A DNA stretch of 64,000 nt, taken from the NCBI GenBank assembly GCA_024280835.1, contig JAJRPJ010000012.1, forward strand, positions 248,001 to 312,000. Reading direction: 5' to 3'. Position numbers and translations under genes: made by a program. Origin of the DNA: Candidatus Zixiibacteriota bacterium (GTDB lineage Bacteria > Zixibacteria > MSB-5A5 > GN15 > JACZUZ01). The notes below the pieces were generated by a model. The model saw only the letters and a list, made by a program, of their open reading frames with translations. It had not been told where the DNA came from and ran no database searches. This document shows positions 34,101-43,719 of this stretch, piece after piece (the stretch's first letter is position 1; the number at the start of each line of letters is the position of its first letter).

Positions 34101-34216
34101 CGGGCTGGTGGCCCGTCCGCTCTGCGGCGGGTTTCTAGTTGACAAGCTACTCTGAATATAAATCTGAAACCCTGAATCTCAACCATTTCTCTGTAAACCT
34201 GCCCCAGATGGGCAGG
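34101..34216. repeat. Cluster of short GC-rich palindromes
   Basis: Three hairpins lie close together: CGGGC/GCCCG (34101-34105 with 34111-34115), CCCG-T-CCGC/GCGG-CGGG (34112-34120 with 34124-34131) and CCTGCCC/GGGCAGG (34198-34204 with 34210-34216). This is the right-hand limit of the small-gene island; REP-like origin is possible. Confidence 0.6.
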
Positions 34217-34251
34217 CCACAGATTCGTTCCACTTGTAGGAAATTGTGAAC

Positions 34252-34289
34252 AAAAAAAGCCCTCGGCTGATTTCTCAGTCGAGGGCTTT
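34252..34289 (-). terminator. Intrinsic terminator after sppA
   Basis: AAAGCCCTCGGCTGA (34256-34270) pairs with TCAGTCGAGGGCTTT (34275-34289), a stem with one G.T pair and a 4-base loop. On the minus strand it is followed by a T-run (the complement of A's at 34252-34258), and it lies 30 bases beyond the sppA stop. Confidence 0.92.
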
Positions 34290-34318
34290 CTAATTAAAAT
34301 CCAGCGTTGCGTAGTCGA

Positions 34319-35215
34319 TTAATGATACAAATAAAGCAACTGCGGCCCGACCGACTCCGCTGAAAAGACAGTCTTGACACTAGTCACGGTCTCACTCATT
34401 AATTCAAAGAAGCCAGGCTTGCGCTTAACTTCGCGTACGGTCTCTGGATTCGGATCGAGATCAACCATTTCCGCGGCAATATTCAGCGCATCATGAAAAG
34501 TCCCCAACGTATCCACCAAACCCAAATTGTAGGCCTGCAAACCAGTATAGATTCGCCCATCAGCCAAAGGCTTAACCGCTTCGGTTTCCATACCTCTACC
34601 TCGGGCGACCACCTCGACAAACTGCTCATACGAATCCATAATCACCGAACGGAGCATCTGCTCTTCAGCGTCAGTCATCCGACGTGAATAATTCCCAACA
34701 TCCTTGAGCTCACCTGACTTAATTGTCTCAAGCTCAACTCCAACTTTTTTCATCAATTCGCCAAAAGTAGGATACTGCAAAATCACACCAATCGAACCAG
34801 TCAAGGTCCCAGGATTCGAGACAATCTTGTCAGCCCCACAAGCTACATAGTAGCCCCCAGAAGCCGCCACCGAGCTCATAGCGGCGACAATAACTTTGCC
34901 ATATTCATTACGAGCGCGATTGAGCGCCTCATAGATTTCCTGCGAAGCCGCCACACCACCGCCAGGCGAATTGATATGGATAACTATCGCCTTGATGTTA
35001 TCGCGCTTGCTCCACTTTTCAATCTGTTTAACTGTCGGAGCAGGATCATAGATTCCACCAAATAACTCAACAACCGCTATCTGACCGCTACCTTTGGTTA
35101 CATAATCCTCACTGTCACTACTAAAGGCAAAAAACAACACAGCCATCATTCCGAGTCCAACTAGAAACACTCCACCAATGACCAAACCTATTATCACATC
35201 TTTCTTGCTTGCCAT
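34319..35215 (-). CDS. sppA: SppA, S49 signal peptide peptidase
   Basis: The protein has 298 residues, which fits the short bacterial SppA form. An N-terminal membrane helix lies at about 8-30. The S49 core has INSPGGGVAASQEIYEAL and the catalytic serine in MSSVAASGGYYVACGADKI (about 112-130), followed by NPGTLTGSIGV and the lysine in IKSGELKDVGNYSR (about 164-177). It degrades cleaved signal peptides in the inner membrane. The gene is on the minus strand, 68 bases after the transglycosylase gene, and ends at a strong terminator. Confidence 0.95.
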   Translation of the reverse strand: MASKKDVIIGLVIGGVFLVGLGMMAVLFFAFSSDSEDYVTKGSGQIAVVELFGGIYDPAPTVKQIEKWSKRDNIKAIVIHINSPGGGVAASQEIYEALNRARNEYGKVIVAAMSSVAASGGYYVACGADKIVSNPGTLTGSIGVILQYPTFGELMKKVGVELETIKSGELKDVGNYSRRMTDAEEQMLRSVIMDSYEQFVEVVARGRGMETEAVKPLADGRIYTGLQAYNLGLVDTLGTFHDALNIAAEMVDLDPNPETVREVKRKPGFFELMSETVTSVKTVFSAESVGPQLLYLYH

Positions 35216-35283
35216 AATCCTATTCTCAATTCAATGTTGGATTGTGTGTGTAACTATTCTGACAATTGATCTACAATCTCAGC

Positions 35284-37800
35284 TTAACTGACCCTTAGTT
35301 TCATCCCTGGCTTAATTCTAGCTGGATTTGAAATATTATTATCTCTAGCAATTTTCCTGACAGTTGTGCGATATAACTTGGCAATAAAACCAAGATTCTC
35401 ACCGCGCCTGACAGTATGCCAAACTGACCCGCTTCCGCTCTTCTTGCCTGAAGCGCTCAAGACAAGCTTTTGTCCTGGGTGCAACCGCGCTCGCGAAGAA
35501 AGATTATTCCACGCCCGCAACTTACTCACAGTCAAACCATAACGCTTGGCGATTTTCCAAAGCGAGTCACCAGAGCGCACAACGTATCTGCCGCTCGACG
35601 ACTCCGTGGCCCGTTTGACATTCTTCTTAACACTGGCTTTGATTAGCAACATCTGCTTAGGATGTAACATCGCCGAGGCGCCGAGTCCATTCCAGCGCCT
35701 TAGTTGCGAAACTGTCACACCATACTTGCGAGCAATCACAGTCAGATTCTCACCCCTGCGAACTCTATGCTTAAACGACTCACCTGAAGCATCGGCAATA
35801 GTAGCGTATTTCTTCGTACTACTTCGTTTCTTGGTAGTCTTATTGGCTAAGGAAGCCGAGCGAGCTGAAAGCCCAGGAATCTTGAGACGCTGATTAACAT
35901 AAATCCTACCCCGACGACCAATATTATTGAGGTTCTTCAATGAAGTCATCGAGATGCCAAATGCGCGCGCAATATCATAAACCGAGTCACCACCACGAAC
36001 AATATAGATTCCGTTCTCAGCTTTACGCTTGCCACTCTTGCGACCAGATTTCCGCGGCGCTCCGTCCAGCGGCACAGGCACAATCAAAGTCTTACCTGCG
36101 TAAATACGACTACGACGGCTAGACATATTATTGGCCTCACGAACCGCATATTGCGAAACTCCGTACTTCGAAGCAATAGTCGAAATTGTCTCGCCGCGTC
36201 GAATACGATGCTTAACCCAACTCATTTCCTCAGGAGACTCTAAACCATCATAGGCCGAAGCAAAAACTGCCTTCGTTCCTTTGGGGATTTTCAACTTATA
36301 GCGCTTGGCTTTCGGCGGAGTATGCTTACGCAACAACTCTGAATTAAGTTCAATAATCACCTTCTCTGTAGTACCAACCGCCTTGGCAACATCTTTCAAG
36401 GCCAATGTTTTCCCAACCACCACCACATCATATTCAAGGGGCTCTTGGAACTCTATCTCAGATGGGTCAAAACCATACTTACGAGGATCTTTGCAAATAA
36501 TTGTCGCCGCCATATAAAGCGGAATGTAATTCTTAGTCTCACGGCGCAGGTGACGCAACTTCCAATAGTCACTAGTGCGATCACGTTTCATCGTCCGACT
36601 AACCTTACCAGGTCCAGCATTGTAAGCCGCCATCGCCAATGGCCAATCACCATAGCGCTGATAAAGCCACTTAAGATACTTAGCTGCAGCATGAGTGGAT
36701 TTGACGGCGTCACGTCTCTCATCATACCACCATGAACGCTTCAACCCATACAGCTTACCAGTTGAAGAAATAAACTGCCACAAACCTGCAGCCTTTGCCC
36801 AAGAATATGCCTTGGTATTATAGCCTGACTCAACCAAAGCTAAGTAACACAAATCATCTGGTAGACCATAAGAACGGAAAATCTCATGAATCATCGGCAA
36901 AAACTTTGTCGAACGACTGTAATATCTAATAAACGCGTCACGAGCGTCAGTTTGAAAATACTTTATCGAAGACCGCACCCGATCATTGAAAACAATCGGC
37001 ATATCATAGGTAACTACTCGATTATCTTCATCACCAACGGTCGGCGCCTCCTTCGGATTTGTCGAAAGCTGTCCAAAGTCACGCAAACGCTCACGCAAAG
37101 CCGATGGCGAAATATCCGCTGGCAACTTACCAAGTGAAAGCAAAGTCACATTATACGAAGAAACAACGTTTTCCAGCAGCGTATTATAGCGATTGATTTC
37201 AACCGATAATGTCGAATCTGGCATGTCCTCTGATTCAATATCCAGATCGCCGAGAATCTTTAAAGAGCGCTCAAAATAATACTGAGCCTCATCCCAACTT
37301 CCCTCTTGGTTAGCAACAACCCCCATCGAAGAATACTCACCAGCCAAATCCAATTGACGCCAAATCTCATCATCAACCGCCACCGAATAATCCATATCGG
37401 CAGTCTCTTTGCTAAAGACCTCAACTGGCTTAACCTCAGCGTCGTCCAAATCAACAACAACCCAGATTGTGTCGCCGCGCGAAACTCCCACTGCGCCTTC
37501 AGCCTCTTCTTGATCTGGATACTCAGTATAAACTAATGCCGTATCAGTATCACTAGCTGAACCAGCTTCGCGTCTATCGTTCGCGGCGCGTCTGCCCTCT
37601 TGGTCAACATTAACCCCGCTGGGCTGACAGCCTACCAATGCGACTACTGCCAACAACATCGCTGCCAATGTAAACAGGCTTCTCTTCTTGGTAGAGACTA
37701 CCTTAAAGTGTGTGCTTTCTGGAATCATATCTCGAATCATATTCTGTAGTGTTATTTCCTCTAGTGTACTTTTCTCTAGTGATATTGCCTCTGGTCTCAT
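35284..37800 (-). CDS. mltD: Lytic transglycosylase of the MltD type with about five LysM domains
   Basis: The frame gives 838 residues. Lipobox LVGC is at residue 58, so the first 30-odd residues before the signal helix may be extra; later ATGs (MIRDMIPES or MIPES, residues 21-25) are more likely starts. The GH23/SLT domain has the catalytic Glu in LVESGYN (about 322), KAAGLWQFISSTGKLYGL and AYNAGPGKVSR. LysM domains with GETIST-, GDSVYDI-, GENLTVI-, GDSLWKI- and GENLGFI-type starts follow from about 533 to the end, plus an atypical one before them (KTLALKDVAKAVGTT). It cleaves the glycan strand of peptidoglycan from the periplasmic side, with the LysM repeats holding the polymer. It is on the minus strand between miaA and sppA. 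Confidence 0.92.
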   Translation of the reverse strand: MRPEAISLEKSTLEEITLQNMIRDMIPESTHFKVVSTKKRSLFTLAAMLLAVVALVGCQPSGVNVDQEGRRAANDRREAGSASDTDTALVYTEYPDQEEAEGAVGVSRGDTIWVVVDLDDAEVKPVEVFSKETADMDYSVAVDDEIWRQLDLAGEYSSMGVVANQEGSWDEAQYYFERSLKILGDLDIESEDMPDSTLSVEINRYNTLLENVVSSYNVTLLSLGKLPADISPSALRERLRDFGQLSTNPKEAPTVGDEDNRVVTYDMPIVFNDRVRSSIKYFQTDARDAFIRYYSRSTKFLPMIHEIFRSYGLPDDLCYLALVESGYNTKAYSWAKAAGLWQFISSTGKLYGLKRSWWYDERRDAVKSTHAAAKYLKWLYQRYGDWPLAMAAYNAGPGKVSRTMKRDRTSDYWKLRHLRRETKNYIPLYMAATIICKDPRKYGFDPSEIEFQEPLEYDVVVVGKTLALKDVAKAVGTTEKVIIELNSELLRKHTPPKAKRYKLKIPKGTKAVFASAYDGLESPEEMSWVKHRIRRGETISTIASKYGVSQYAVREANNMSSRRSRIYAGKTLIVPVPLDGAPRKSGRKSGKRKAENGIYIVRGGDSVYDIARAFGISMTSLKNLNNIGRRGRIYVNQRLKIPGLSARSASLANKTTKKRSSTKKYATIADASGESFKHRVRRGENLTVIARKYGVTVSQLRRWNGLGASAMLHPKQMLLIKASVKKNVKRATESSSGRYVVRSGDSLWKIAKRYGLTVSKLRAWNNLSSRARLHPGQKLVLSASGKKSGSGSVWHTVRRGENLGFIAKLYRTTVRKIARDNNISNPARIKPGMKLRVS

Positions 37801-37815
37801 ATTTGCAATATCACT
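37778..37815 (-). promoter_or_regulatory. Perfect inverted repeat around the first start codon of the transglycosylase gene
   Basis: AGTGATATTGC (37778-37788) and GCAATATCACT (37805-37815) pair around a 16-base loop that contains the ATG at 37800. The hairpin might hide that start, or be an operator if the true start is further downstream. Confidence 0.5.
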
Positions 37816-38074
37816 TCGTTCTGGAAACCATACCCGTTATACGCATAATCGGCTATTTGTTACGAAGACTTAAACGTCTTTCTGAGGCTCTAGGTTCCAT
37901 ATCCTGTTGCCAATTAACACCTTACGGCACAGAATAACCCCGCGAGGCTCCTCAAACGACGAACTCCGCCACGGCAAACTGTTACTGCCAATAAGGTTAG
38001 TAGTTTTAGGTATCCGAAAGCAACAAACAACTGGGATAGAGTAGCGACAATTATGGCAAAACGACATTACAAAC

Positions 38075-39016
38075 TTATGCTTCAGATTGATTCAACACAG
38101 CTTGAGCTGCGGCATATAATGCTTCAGTCTCTTGAAAAAACTCAACAGAGTCAGTCCCCCTCAACCAAGTCATCTGCCGCTTGGCAAATCGTCTGGTATT
38201 CTGCTTGATAAGCTCCACCGCCGCAGGCAAACTGTGTGAACCAGTCAAATGTTTAGCCAACTCCGCATAGCCAATAGTCCGCGCCGCCAAAACCTTCTCC
38301 GCGCCCCACAACTCGACCAACCCCTCAACCTCAGACAGCCAGCCCCGCTCAAGCATAGCCTCAACTCGCAACTCAATCCGCGCATAAACCGAGGCAATCG
38401 GCGGTGTCAAAGCCAATTGCACAAACTGATACGGCCGCGCCGTCAATCTTTGGCTGACCGCTAATTCAGATTTTGTTTTGCCAGTTAGATAGAATATCTC
38501 CAAAGCCCGCTGCACACGCACAACATTATTAGCGTGGGTAATCTCAGCCTCAAGTGGATCAATCGAACGCAGCTTATCATGCAACCCCTGCGTTCCCAAG
38601 CTCTCCGCCTCCTCAGCCATTTTCGCACGCAATTCAGCGCTAGGAGCCTCTATCTCAAAGATTCCATCAACGAGCGCCCTGATATACAAGCCAGTGCCAC
38701 CACAAACAATTGGAATCTTGCCACCGCGTAAAGTTTTCTTGATTTCGCCTTCAGCCTCTTCCTTAAATCGAAACGCCGAGTAACTCTCACCCGGCCCGAC
38801 AATATCCAACATGCGATAATCAAAACGCTCGCGCTCGGCCAATGACGGCTTAGCCGAACCAATATCAAAACCCTGAATAATTTGCCTCGAATCAGCGCTA
38901 ATAATTGAAACAGAAAACTCCTCAGCCAAACGATGAACAACCGCAGACTTCCCTGAACCAGTTGGCCCTGTAATGATTAAAATTGGCGACGTGACTTTGG
39001 TTGGAGATAGCATCAT
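38075..39016 (-). CDS. miaA: MiaA, tRNA dimethylallyltransferase
   Basis: The protein has 313 residues. Walker A is GPTGSGKSAVV near the N-terminus, followed by the substrate loop SADSRQIIQGFDIGSAKPS, GGTGLYIRALVDG, and the C-terminal part VLAARTIGYAELAKHL and NTRRFAKRQMTWLRG. It prenylates adenosine 37 of tRNAs that read U-starting codons. It is in the mutS-mutL-miaA run, 54 bases after mutL on the same strand. Typical length and motifs. Confidence 0.96.
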   Translation of the reverse strand: MMLSPTKVTSPILIITGPTGSGKSAVVHRLAEEFSVSIISADSRQIIQGFDIGSAKPSLAERERFDYRMLDIVGPGESYSAFRFKEEAEGEIKKTLRGGKIPIVCGGTGLYIRALVDGIFEIEAPSAELRAKMAEEAESLGTQGLHDKLRSIDPLEAEITHANNVVRVQRALEIFYLTGKTKSELAVSQRLTARPYQFVQLALTPPIASVYARIELRVEAMLERGWLSEVEGLVELWGAEKVLAARTIGYAELAKHLTGSHSLPAAVELIKQNTRRFAKRQMTWLRGTDSVEFFQETEALYAAAQAVLNQSEA

Positions 39017-39070
39017 TAGAATGTAAGGAATTGTATGGAGATACTGTTAACGATTAATAACAATTCTGAA

Positions 39071-40918
39071 CTAAGTGCGACCAAAACGATGATCAAGTTC
39101 ACCGCGCGAAATCTTAACGAATGTCGGGCGACCATGTGGACAGGAATAACCAGTGTCACACTTAAAAAGTCGCTCAATAATAACCTTGGCCTCTTCAGGC
39201 CCAAGAATATCCCCAGCCATCACCGCCGAACGACAAGCAATCGACTGCGCCACAGCTTTAATAGGCGAATAACCACTTTTTTCCAAACGCTGAATATCAT
39301 CAAGCGCAGCGCCAAAAATCTTCTCAGGTGACCGATGCGCCAAAATCGCAGGTATCGCATTGAGCATCACAGTCTGTCCACCCAAATGTGAAGCATCAAA
39401 ACCAATTACCGAAAGCTCATCCTTGCGCTCATCCCAAACTGAAAAACGTTCAAGCGAAAGCTCAATATTCACAGGCAACAACATCCTCTGCGAAAGCGCC
39501 GCATTTTTACCCATGCGCTCCATTGTCTCTTCATAGAGAATCCGCTCGTGCGCGGCATGTTGATCCACCAAATACAAATCCGAACCACTCTGCGCCAGCA
39601 AATACAATTTCGCAAACTGCCCCAAATACCGCACACCCGATTCAAACAATTCGGGGTCACTATCTCGGTGACTATCCGCTAAGCTCCCCACACTACCGCC
39701 AGCAGACTGCTCTGAAATAACTTGGCCATCTGGAATTAAACCCGCGCCAAAAATCTGCGCCGTCGCCGACTCAGTTGCGCTTCCTGAATACTCTTGACTT
39801 GGCAAGCGATTAAACGAAGCCCCATAACCTGCCACAGCGCTTGACGGCTTCTCAAATGACGTCGAGGACATATGCCGGTCATGTAAACCGAAATCCGGAA
39901 TAATCCCCCGTTGCCGCAGAACATCACGAACAGCATGCCGAATAAATGTATGCGCCTCGCGCTCATGTGACAGTCGCACTTCATTCTTTGCAGGATGCAC
40001 ATTCACATCCACCAAATCACCATCGACCTCAAAATGCACAGCCCCAATCGGGAAAACACCCTTAGGCAAAAGCTCACCATACCCAAGATAGAACGCGCTC
40101 AACAATGGGCTCGAACGCAATGCGCGATTATTTATATAGAGCGTCAAACCTCCACGCACCGAACGCGCCACATCTGGCTTACCCAGCGCTCCCCACAAAC
40201 GAAACCCACCTTCAGAAACATCAATCTCCATCAACGCCCCCTCAGCCACACCCAACATCCGCGTGGCGCGTTGCATCAATGTCTCTTCACGAGAGAATGA
40301 AAACACTTTCCGCCCATTGAGCCGCATAGAAAACCCAATCCCCAAAGCGCCAAGCGCCTGCGACATTGCCGCGCGTGATAATTGACGAGCCTCAGTGGTT
40401 TCAGTTTTCAAAAACTTCTTACGCGCAGGAGTATTAAAAAACAAATCCTCTATTATCACCGAAGTCCCATCAGCCCGATGTGACGGCCGAACTTCACGCA
40501 CCACTCCACCCTCAATCAGAATCTCAGTGGCATGATCTTCTTCGGCGCATTTGGTAATCATCCGCAAACGTGACACAGAAGCAATCGATGGCAAAGCCTC
40601 ACCTCGAAACCCATAACTCGAGATTTTCTCCAAGTCCTCAAAATTCCGAATCTTACTTGTGGCATGTCGTGAAAAAGCAATCTCCAATTGCGACGAACGA
40701 ATCCCAGAGCCGTTATCATGGACTTCAATCTTGCCCATACCAGACTTTTCAACAATCACATCAACTTGAGTGGCGCCAGCGTCACAAGCATTCTCAACCA
40801 ATTCCTTAAGCACCGAAGCCGGACGTTCAATCACCTCACCTGCGGCAATTTTATTGACCAAACGCTCAGGCAAAGGACGAATCCAATTAGCTTGCTTGTC
40901 GACTGCAACTTTATTCAT
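39071..40918 (-). CDS. mutL: MutL, DNA mismatch repair ATPase and nicking endonuclease
   Basis: The protein has 615 residues. GHKL ATPase motifs are ELVENACDAGA, DNGSGI and GFRGEALPSI. The C-terminal domain has the endonuclease motif DQHAAHERILYE, which fits DQHA(X)2E(X)4E, plus ACRSAVMAG, SCPHGRPTF and FGR near the end. These show a nicking MutL of the kind used in bacteria without MutH. It overlaps mutS by 8 bases, suggesting translational coupling. Confidence 0.97.
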   Translation of the reverse strand: MNKVAVDKQANWIRPLPERLVNKIAAGEVIERPASVLKELVENACDAGATQVDVIVEKSGMGKIEVHDNGSGIRSSQLEIAFSRHATSKIRNFEDLEKISSYGFRGEALPSIASVSRLRMITKCAEEDHATEILIEGGVVREVRPSHRADGTSVIIEDLFFNTPARKKFLKTETTEARQLSRAAMSQALGALGIGFSMRLNGRKVFSFSREETLMQRATRMLGVAEGALMEIDVSEGGFRLWGALGKPDVARSVRGGLTLYINNRALRSSPLLSAFYLGYGELLPKGVFPIGAVHFEVDGDLVDVNVHPAKNEVRLSHEREAHTFIRHAVRDVLRQRGIIPDFGLHDRHMSSTSFEKPSSAVAGYGASFNRLPSQEYSGSATESATAQIFGAGLIPDGQVISEQSAGGSVGSLADSHRDSDPELFESGVRYLGQFAKLYLLAQSGSDLYLVDQHAAHERILYEETMERMGKNAALSQRMLLPVNIELSLERFSVWDERKDELSVIGFDASHLGGQTVMLNAIPAILAHRSPEKIFGAALDDIQRLEKSGYSPIKAVAQSIACRSAVMAGDILGPEEAKVIIERLFKCDTGYSCPHGRPTFVKISRGELDHRFGRT

Positions 40919-43631
40919 CTGGCAACAACTCCTTCAACTCAGAAAGCAAAACCAACGCTTGAAGCGGTGTCAATGATTCAATATTAGTCTCAGTCAAGCG
41001 ACGCTCAACCTCTGATGGAGCGGCAATATCAAATAGAGAGGTTTGCGCAGGACGCTCTTTAGCCTTAACAGCTTCAAACGAACTCGAACTCTTCCCCGCT
41101 TCCAAACCACGCAATATTTCAGCGGCGCGCGCCAAAACTTGCTTAGGCATCCCCGCCAATCTCGCTACTTCAATACCATACGAATCATCACAACCACCAG
41201 GGATAATCTTATGCAGAAAAATCACCTCACCCTGCCAACGCTTGACCGCCACCTGATAGTTTTTAACTGCATCCAATTGTTCAGCCAAGGCAGTTAATTC
41301 ATGATAGTGCGTGGCAAAAATAGTTCTGGCGCCAATCCGATTATGCAAATCCTCCGCCAACGCCCAAGCAATAGACAGCCCATCAAAAGTCGAAGTCCCT
41401 CGTCCAACCTCATCTAACAACACCAAAGAATTGGCAGTCGCATTGTTAAGGATATTAGCCGTCTCAAGCATCTCGACCATGAAAGTCGACTGTCCGCGTG
41501 ACAGATTATCAACCGCGCCAACCCGCGTAAATATCCGATCACAAATACCAATGGTCGCCGCTTTCGCAGGCACATAAGAACCAATTTGCGCCAGCACAAC
41601 AATATGCCCAAGCTGCCGCAAGAAAGTCGACTTACCCGCCATATTCGGACCAGTCAAAATCATCACACGTGTATCTTGTGCACTCAAGAATGTGTCATTA
41701 GGGACGAATGTTCCCTTGGGCAATATATTTTCAATCACAGGATGACGACCATCAGTGATTTGTATTTCATTATCAGCAGTCAAAGTCGGGCAAACATAAT
41801 CACGTTCAACCGCCAGCTCAGCCAAAGCTGAAACAACATCGATCTCAGCGAGAATCTCTCCCGCCAATTGCATATCAACAATGTGCTCAGTCAGTTCCTC
41901 AAGCAACTCGTCAAAAAGCTCACGTTCTAGTTTGAATATTTTCTCTTCAGCCGCGAGAATAACACTCTCATGAACTTTCATTTCCTCTGTGATATAACGC
42001 TCAGCGCTGACCAAAGTCTGCTTACGAATAAAACGCTCAGGAATCTTATCACGGTGCAGATGTGTCACTTCAAGATAGTAACCAAAAACTTTATTGAACC
42101 CCAAACGCAGTGAAGAAATCCCAGTTTTCTCACGTTCGCTCGCCTGCAAACCTGACATATAGGATTTGGCGTCAGCAATAGAAAACTTAAGCGCATCGAG
42201 CTCCTCAGATGCCCCCTTGCGGAATATCCCTCCTCCGCTAGATAACAAAGGCGGTGATTCAACCAGACGCGTAGCGACACTCTCAGCGACTCCCATCACC
42301 CTTTGTGGAAACTTCTCAGAGGACACACGCAACAATTCAGACTTGGCGGTTTTCAAAGACTCAGCTATCGCACAACCTTGAGTCAATCCTGAAGCCAAAG
42401 CCAATGTCTGACGCGGCGAAATCCGTTTGACACCCAAGCGCCCCACCAAACGTGGCAAATCAGGCAAAACCCGCAAACTCTCGCGTAGTGACTCACGAAG
42501 CGTACTATTCTGCAAACATTCAGTGACCGCTTTTTGCCGCTTACCGACCTCTTCAAGCTTAGAAAAAGGCGCCAGAAGATTCCTACGCAAACGACGCTCA
42601 CCTGCAGCTGTGCGTGTCAGGTTAACAGCGCCCAAAAGTGTCGCTTCTTTATCATCACCAGTAAGTGACTCCACCAATTCCAAATTGCGAGCCGATGAAT
42701 AATCAAGTCGCATAAATGAATCCGCGCTAACTCGTGAAATCGAAGTAATATGATTCAAAGTCGTGCGATGGTTCTCAGCGAGATACCGCAGAATTGCCCC
42801 CGCGGCGCCAATCGACGGAGCGGATTCATCAAGACCAAAACCCGCCAGCGAATTAACTTTGAAAAAGCGCTTCAATTCCCCAATCGCAACCTGCTGCTCA
42901 AACTGATAACTATCAGTGGCAAACTGTCCCTTGGGACTATGAGCCGAATCAATAATATAATCTAAGTCTGGATTCTTGTTTTCCGGAAATAAAGTCTCAC
43001 GCGGCGCCAGCGCTCCATAGCGCTCAGCAACCTGATGAACATCTGCATCGAAAACACGAAACTCCGCAGTAGAGACATCCAAATAGGCCAACCCGAAAAC
43101 TCCCTTAGCCCCATTGCCCCCAGCGCAAATCGCGCTCAAATACGTCGGGGCGCCTGTATCGGTATCATTCTCGAATGACGCCGTCGCAGGCGTGAGAATC
43201 TCAACCACATCCCGCTTAACAATTCCTTTGGCTTCCTTGGGATCTTCAACCTGCTCAACAATCACAACCTTCTCGCCAGCGAGAACAAGCCTGCTGAGAT
43301 ACTTATCAGCCGCATGATACGGCACACCAGCCAAAGCGATCGAATCAGAGCCAGCCCCACCGCGCGAGGTCAATGTAATTCCCAAAATCGGCGCAGCCTT
43401 AATAGCATCCTCGCCAAACATCTCATAAAAATCGCCCATACGAAAAAAGACAATCTTATCAGGATAACGCTCCTTGAAAGCATTGAACTGCTTCATCAAA
43501 GGCGTAATCTTTCCAGACGGCTTGCCAGATGGTTTCCTAGTTGGCTTTCCCGAAGAAACCAGACCCTCAGTTTCCTGACCGTCAGACTTGGGGCTGTCAG
43601 CTTTTGTGTTATAGACTGTAGTTTGGTTCAT
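40911..43631 (-). CDS. mutS: MutS, DNA mismatch recognition ATPase
   Basis: The protein has 906 residues. The mismatch-binding domain has FFRMGDFYEMFGEDA (Phe-x-Glu motif). The ATPase domain has GPNMAGKSTFLRQ (Walker A), LVLLDEVGRGTSTFDGLSIAWA and ATHYHEL. An N-terminal extension of about 40 residues rich in Gly, Pro, Lys and Ser (KPTRKPSGKPSGK) precedes the usual start of the family; this is unusual but has no stop or ATG that would exclude it. Overlaps mutL. It recognises mispairs and recruits MutL. Confidence 0.97.
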   Translation of the reverse strand: MNQTTVYNTKADSPKSDGQETEGLVSSGKPTRKPSGKPSGKITPLMKQFNAFKERYPDKIVFFRMGDFYEMFGEDAIKAAPILGITLTSRGGAGSDSIALAGVPYHAADKYLSRLVLAGEKVVIVEQVEDPKEAKGIVKRDVVEILTPATASFENDTDTGAPTYLSAICAGGNGAKGVFGLAYLDVSTAEFRVFDADVHQVAERYGALAPRETLFPENKNPDLDYIIDSAHSPKGQFATDSYQFEQQVAIGELKRFFKVNSLAGFGLDESAPSIGAAGAILRYLAENHRTTLNHITSISRVSADSFMRLDYSSARNLELVESLTGDDKEATLLGAVNLTRTAAGERRLRRNLLAPFSKLEEVGKRQKAVTECLQNSTLRESLRESLRVLPDLPRLVGRLGVKRISPRQTLALASGLTQGCAIAESLKTAKSELLRVSSEKFPQRVMGVAESVATRLVESPPLLSSGGGIFRKGASEELDALKFSIADAKSYMSGLQASEREKTGISSLRLGFNKVFGYYLEVTHLHRDKIPERFIRKQTLVSAERYITEEMKVHESVILAAEEKIFKLERELFDELLEELTEHIVDMQLAGEILAEIDVVSALAELAVERDYVCPTLTADNEIQITDGRHPVIENILPKGTFVPNDTFLSAQDTRVMILTGPNMAGKSTFLRQLGHIVVLAQIGSYVPAKAATIGICDRIFTRVGAVDNLSRGQSTFMVEMLETANILNNATANSLVLLDEVGRGTSTFDGLSIAWALAEDLHNRIGARTIFATHYHELTALAEQLDAVKNYQVAVKRWQGEVIFLHKIIPGGCDDSYGIEVARLAGMPKQVLARAAEILRGLEAGKSSSSFEAVKAKERPAQTSLFDIAAPSEVERRLTETNIESLTPLQALVLLSELKELLPDE

Positions 43632-43719
43632 AGAATAGATAAAGACATCTCTAAGAGATTAAATCCTCGTCTCAACTTAAGAGCGAGGTAACATTGGCTA
43701 AATGGAATCTATTGCCAGA

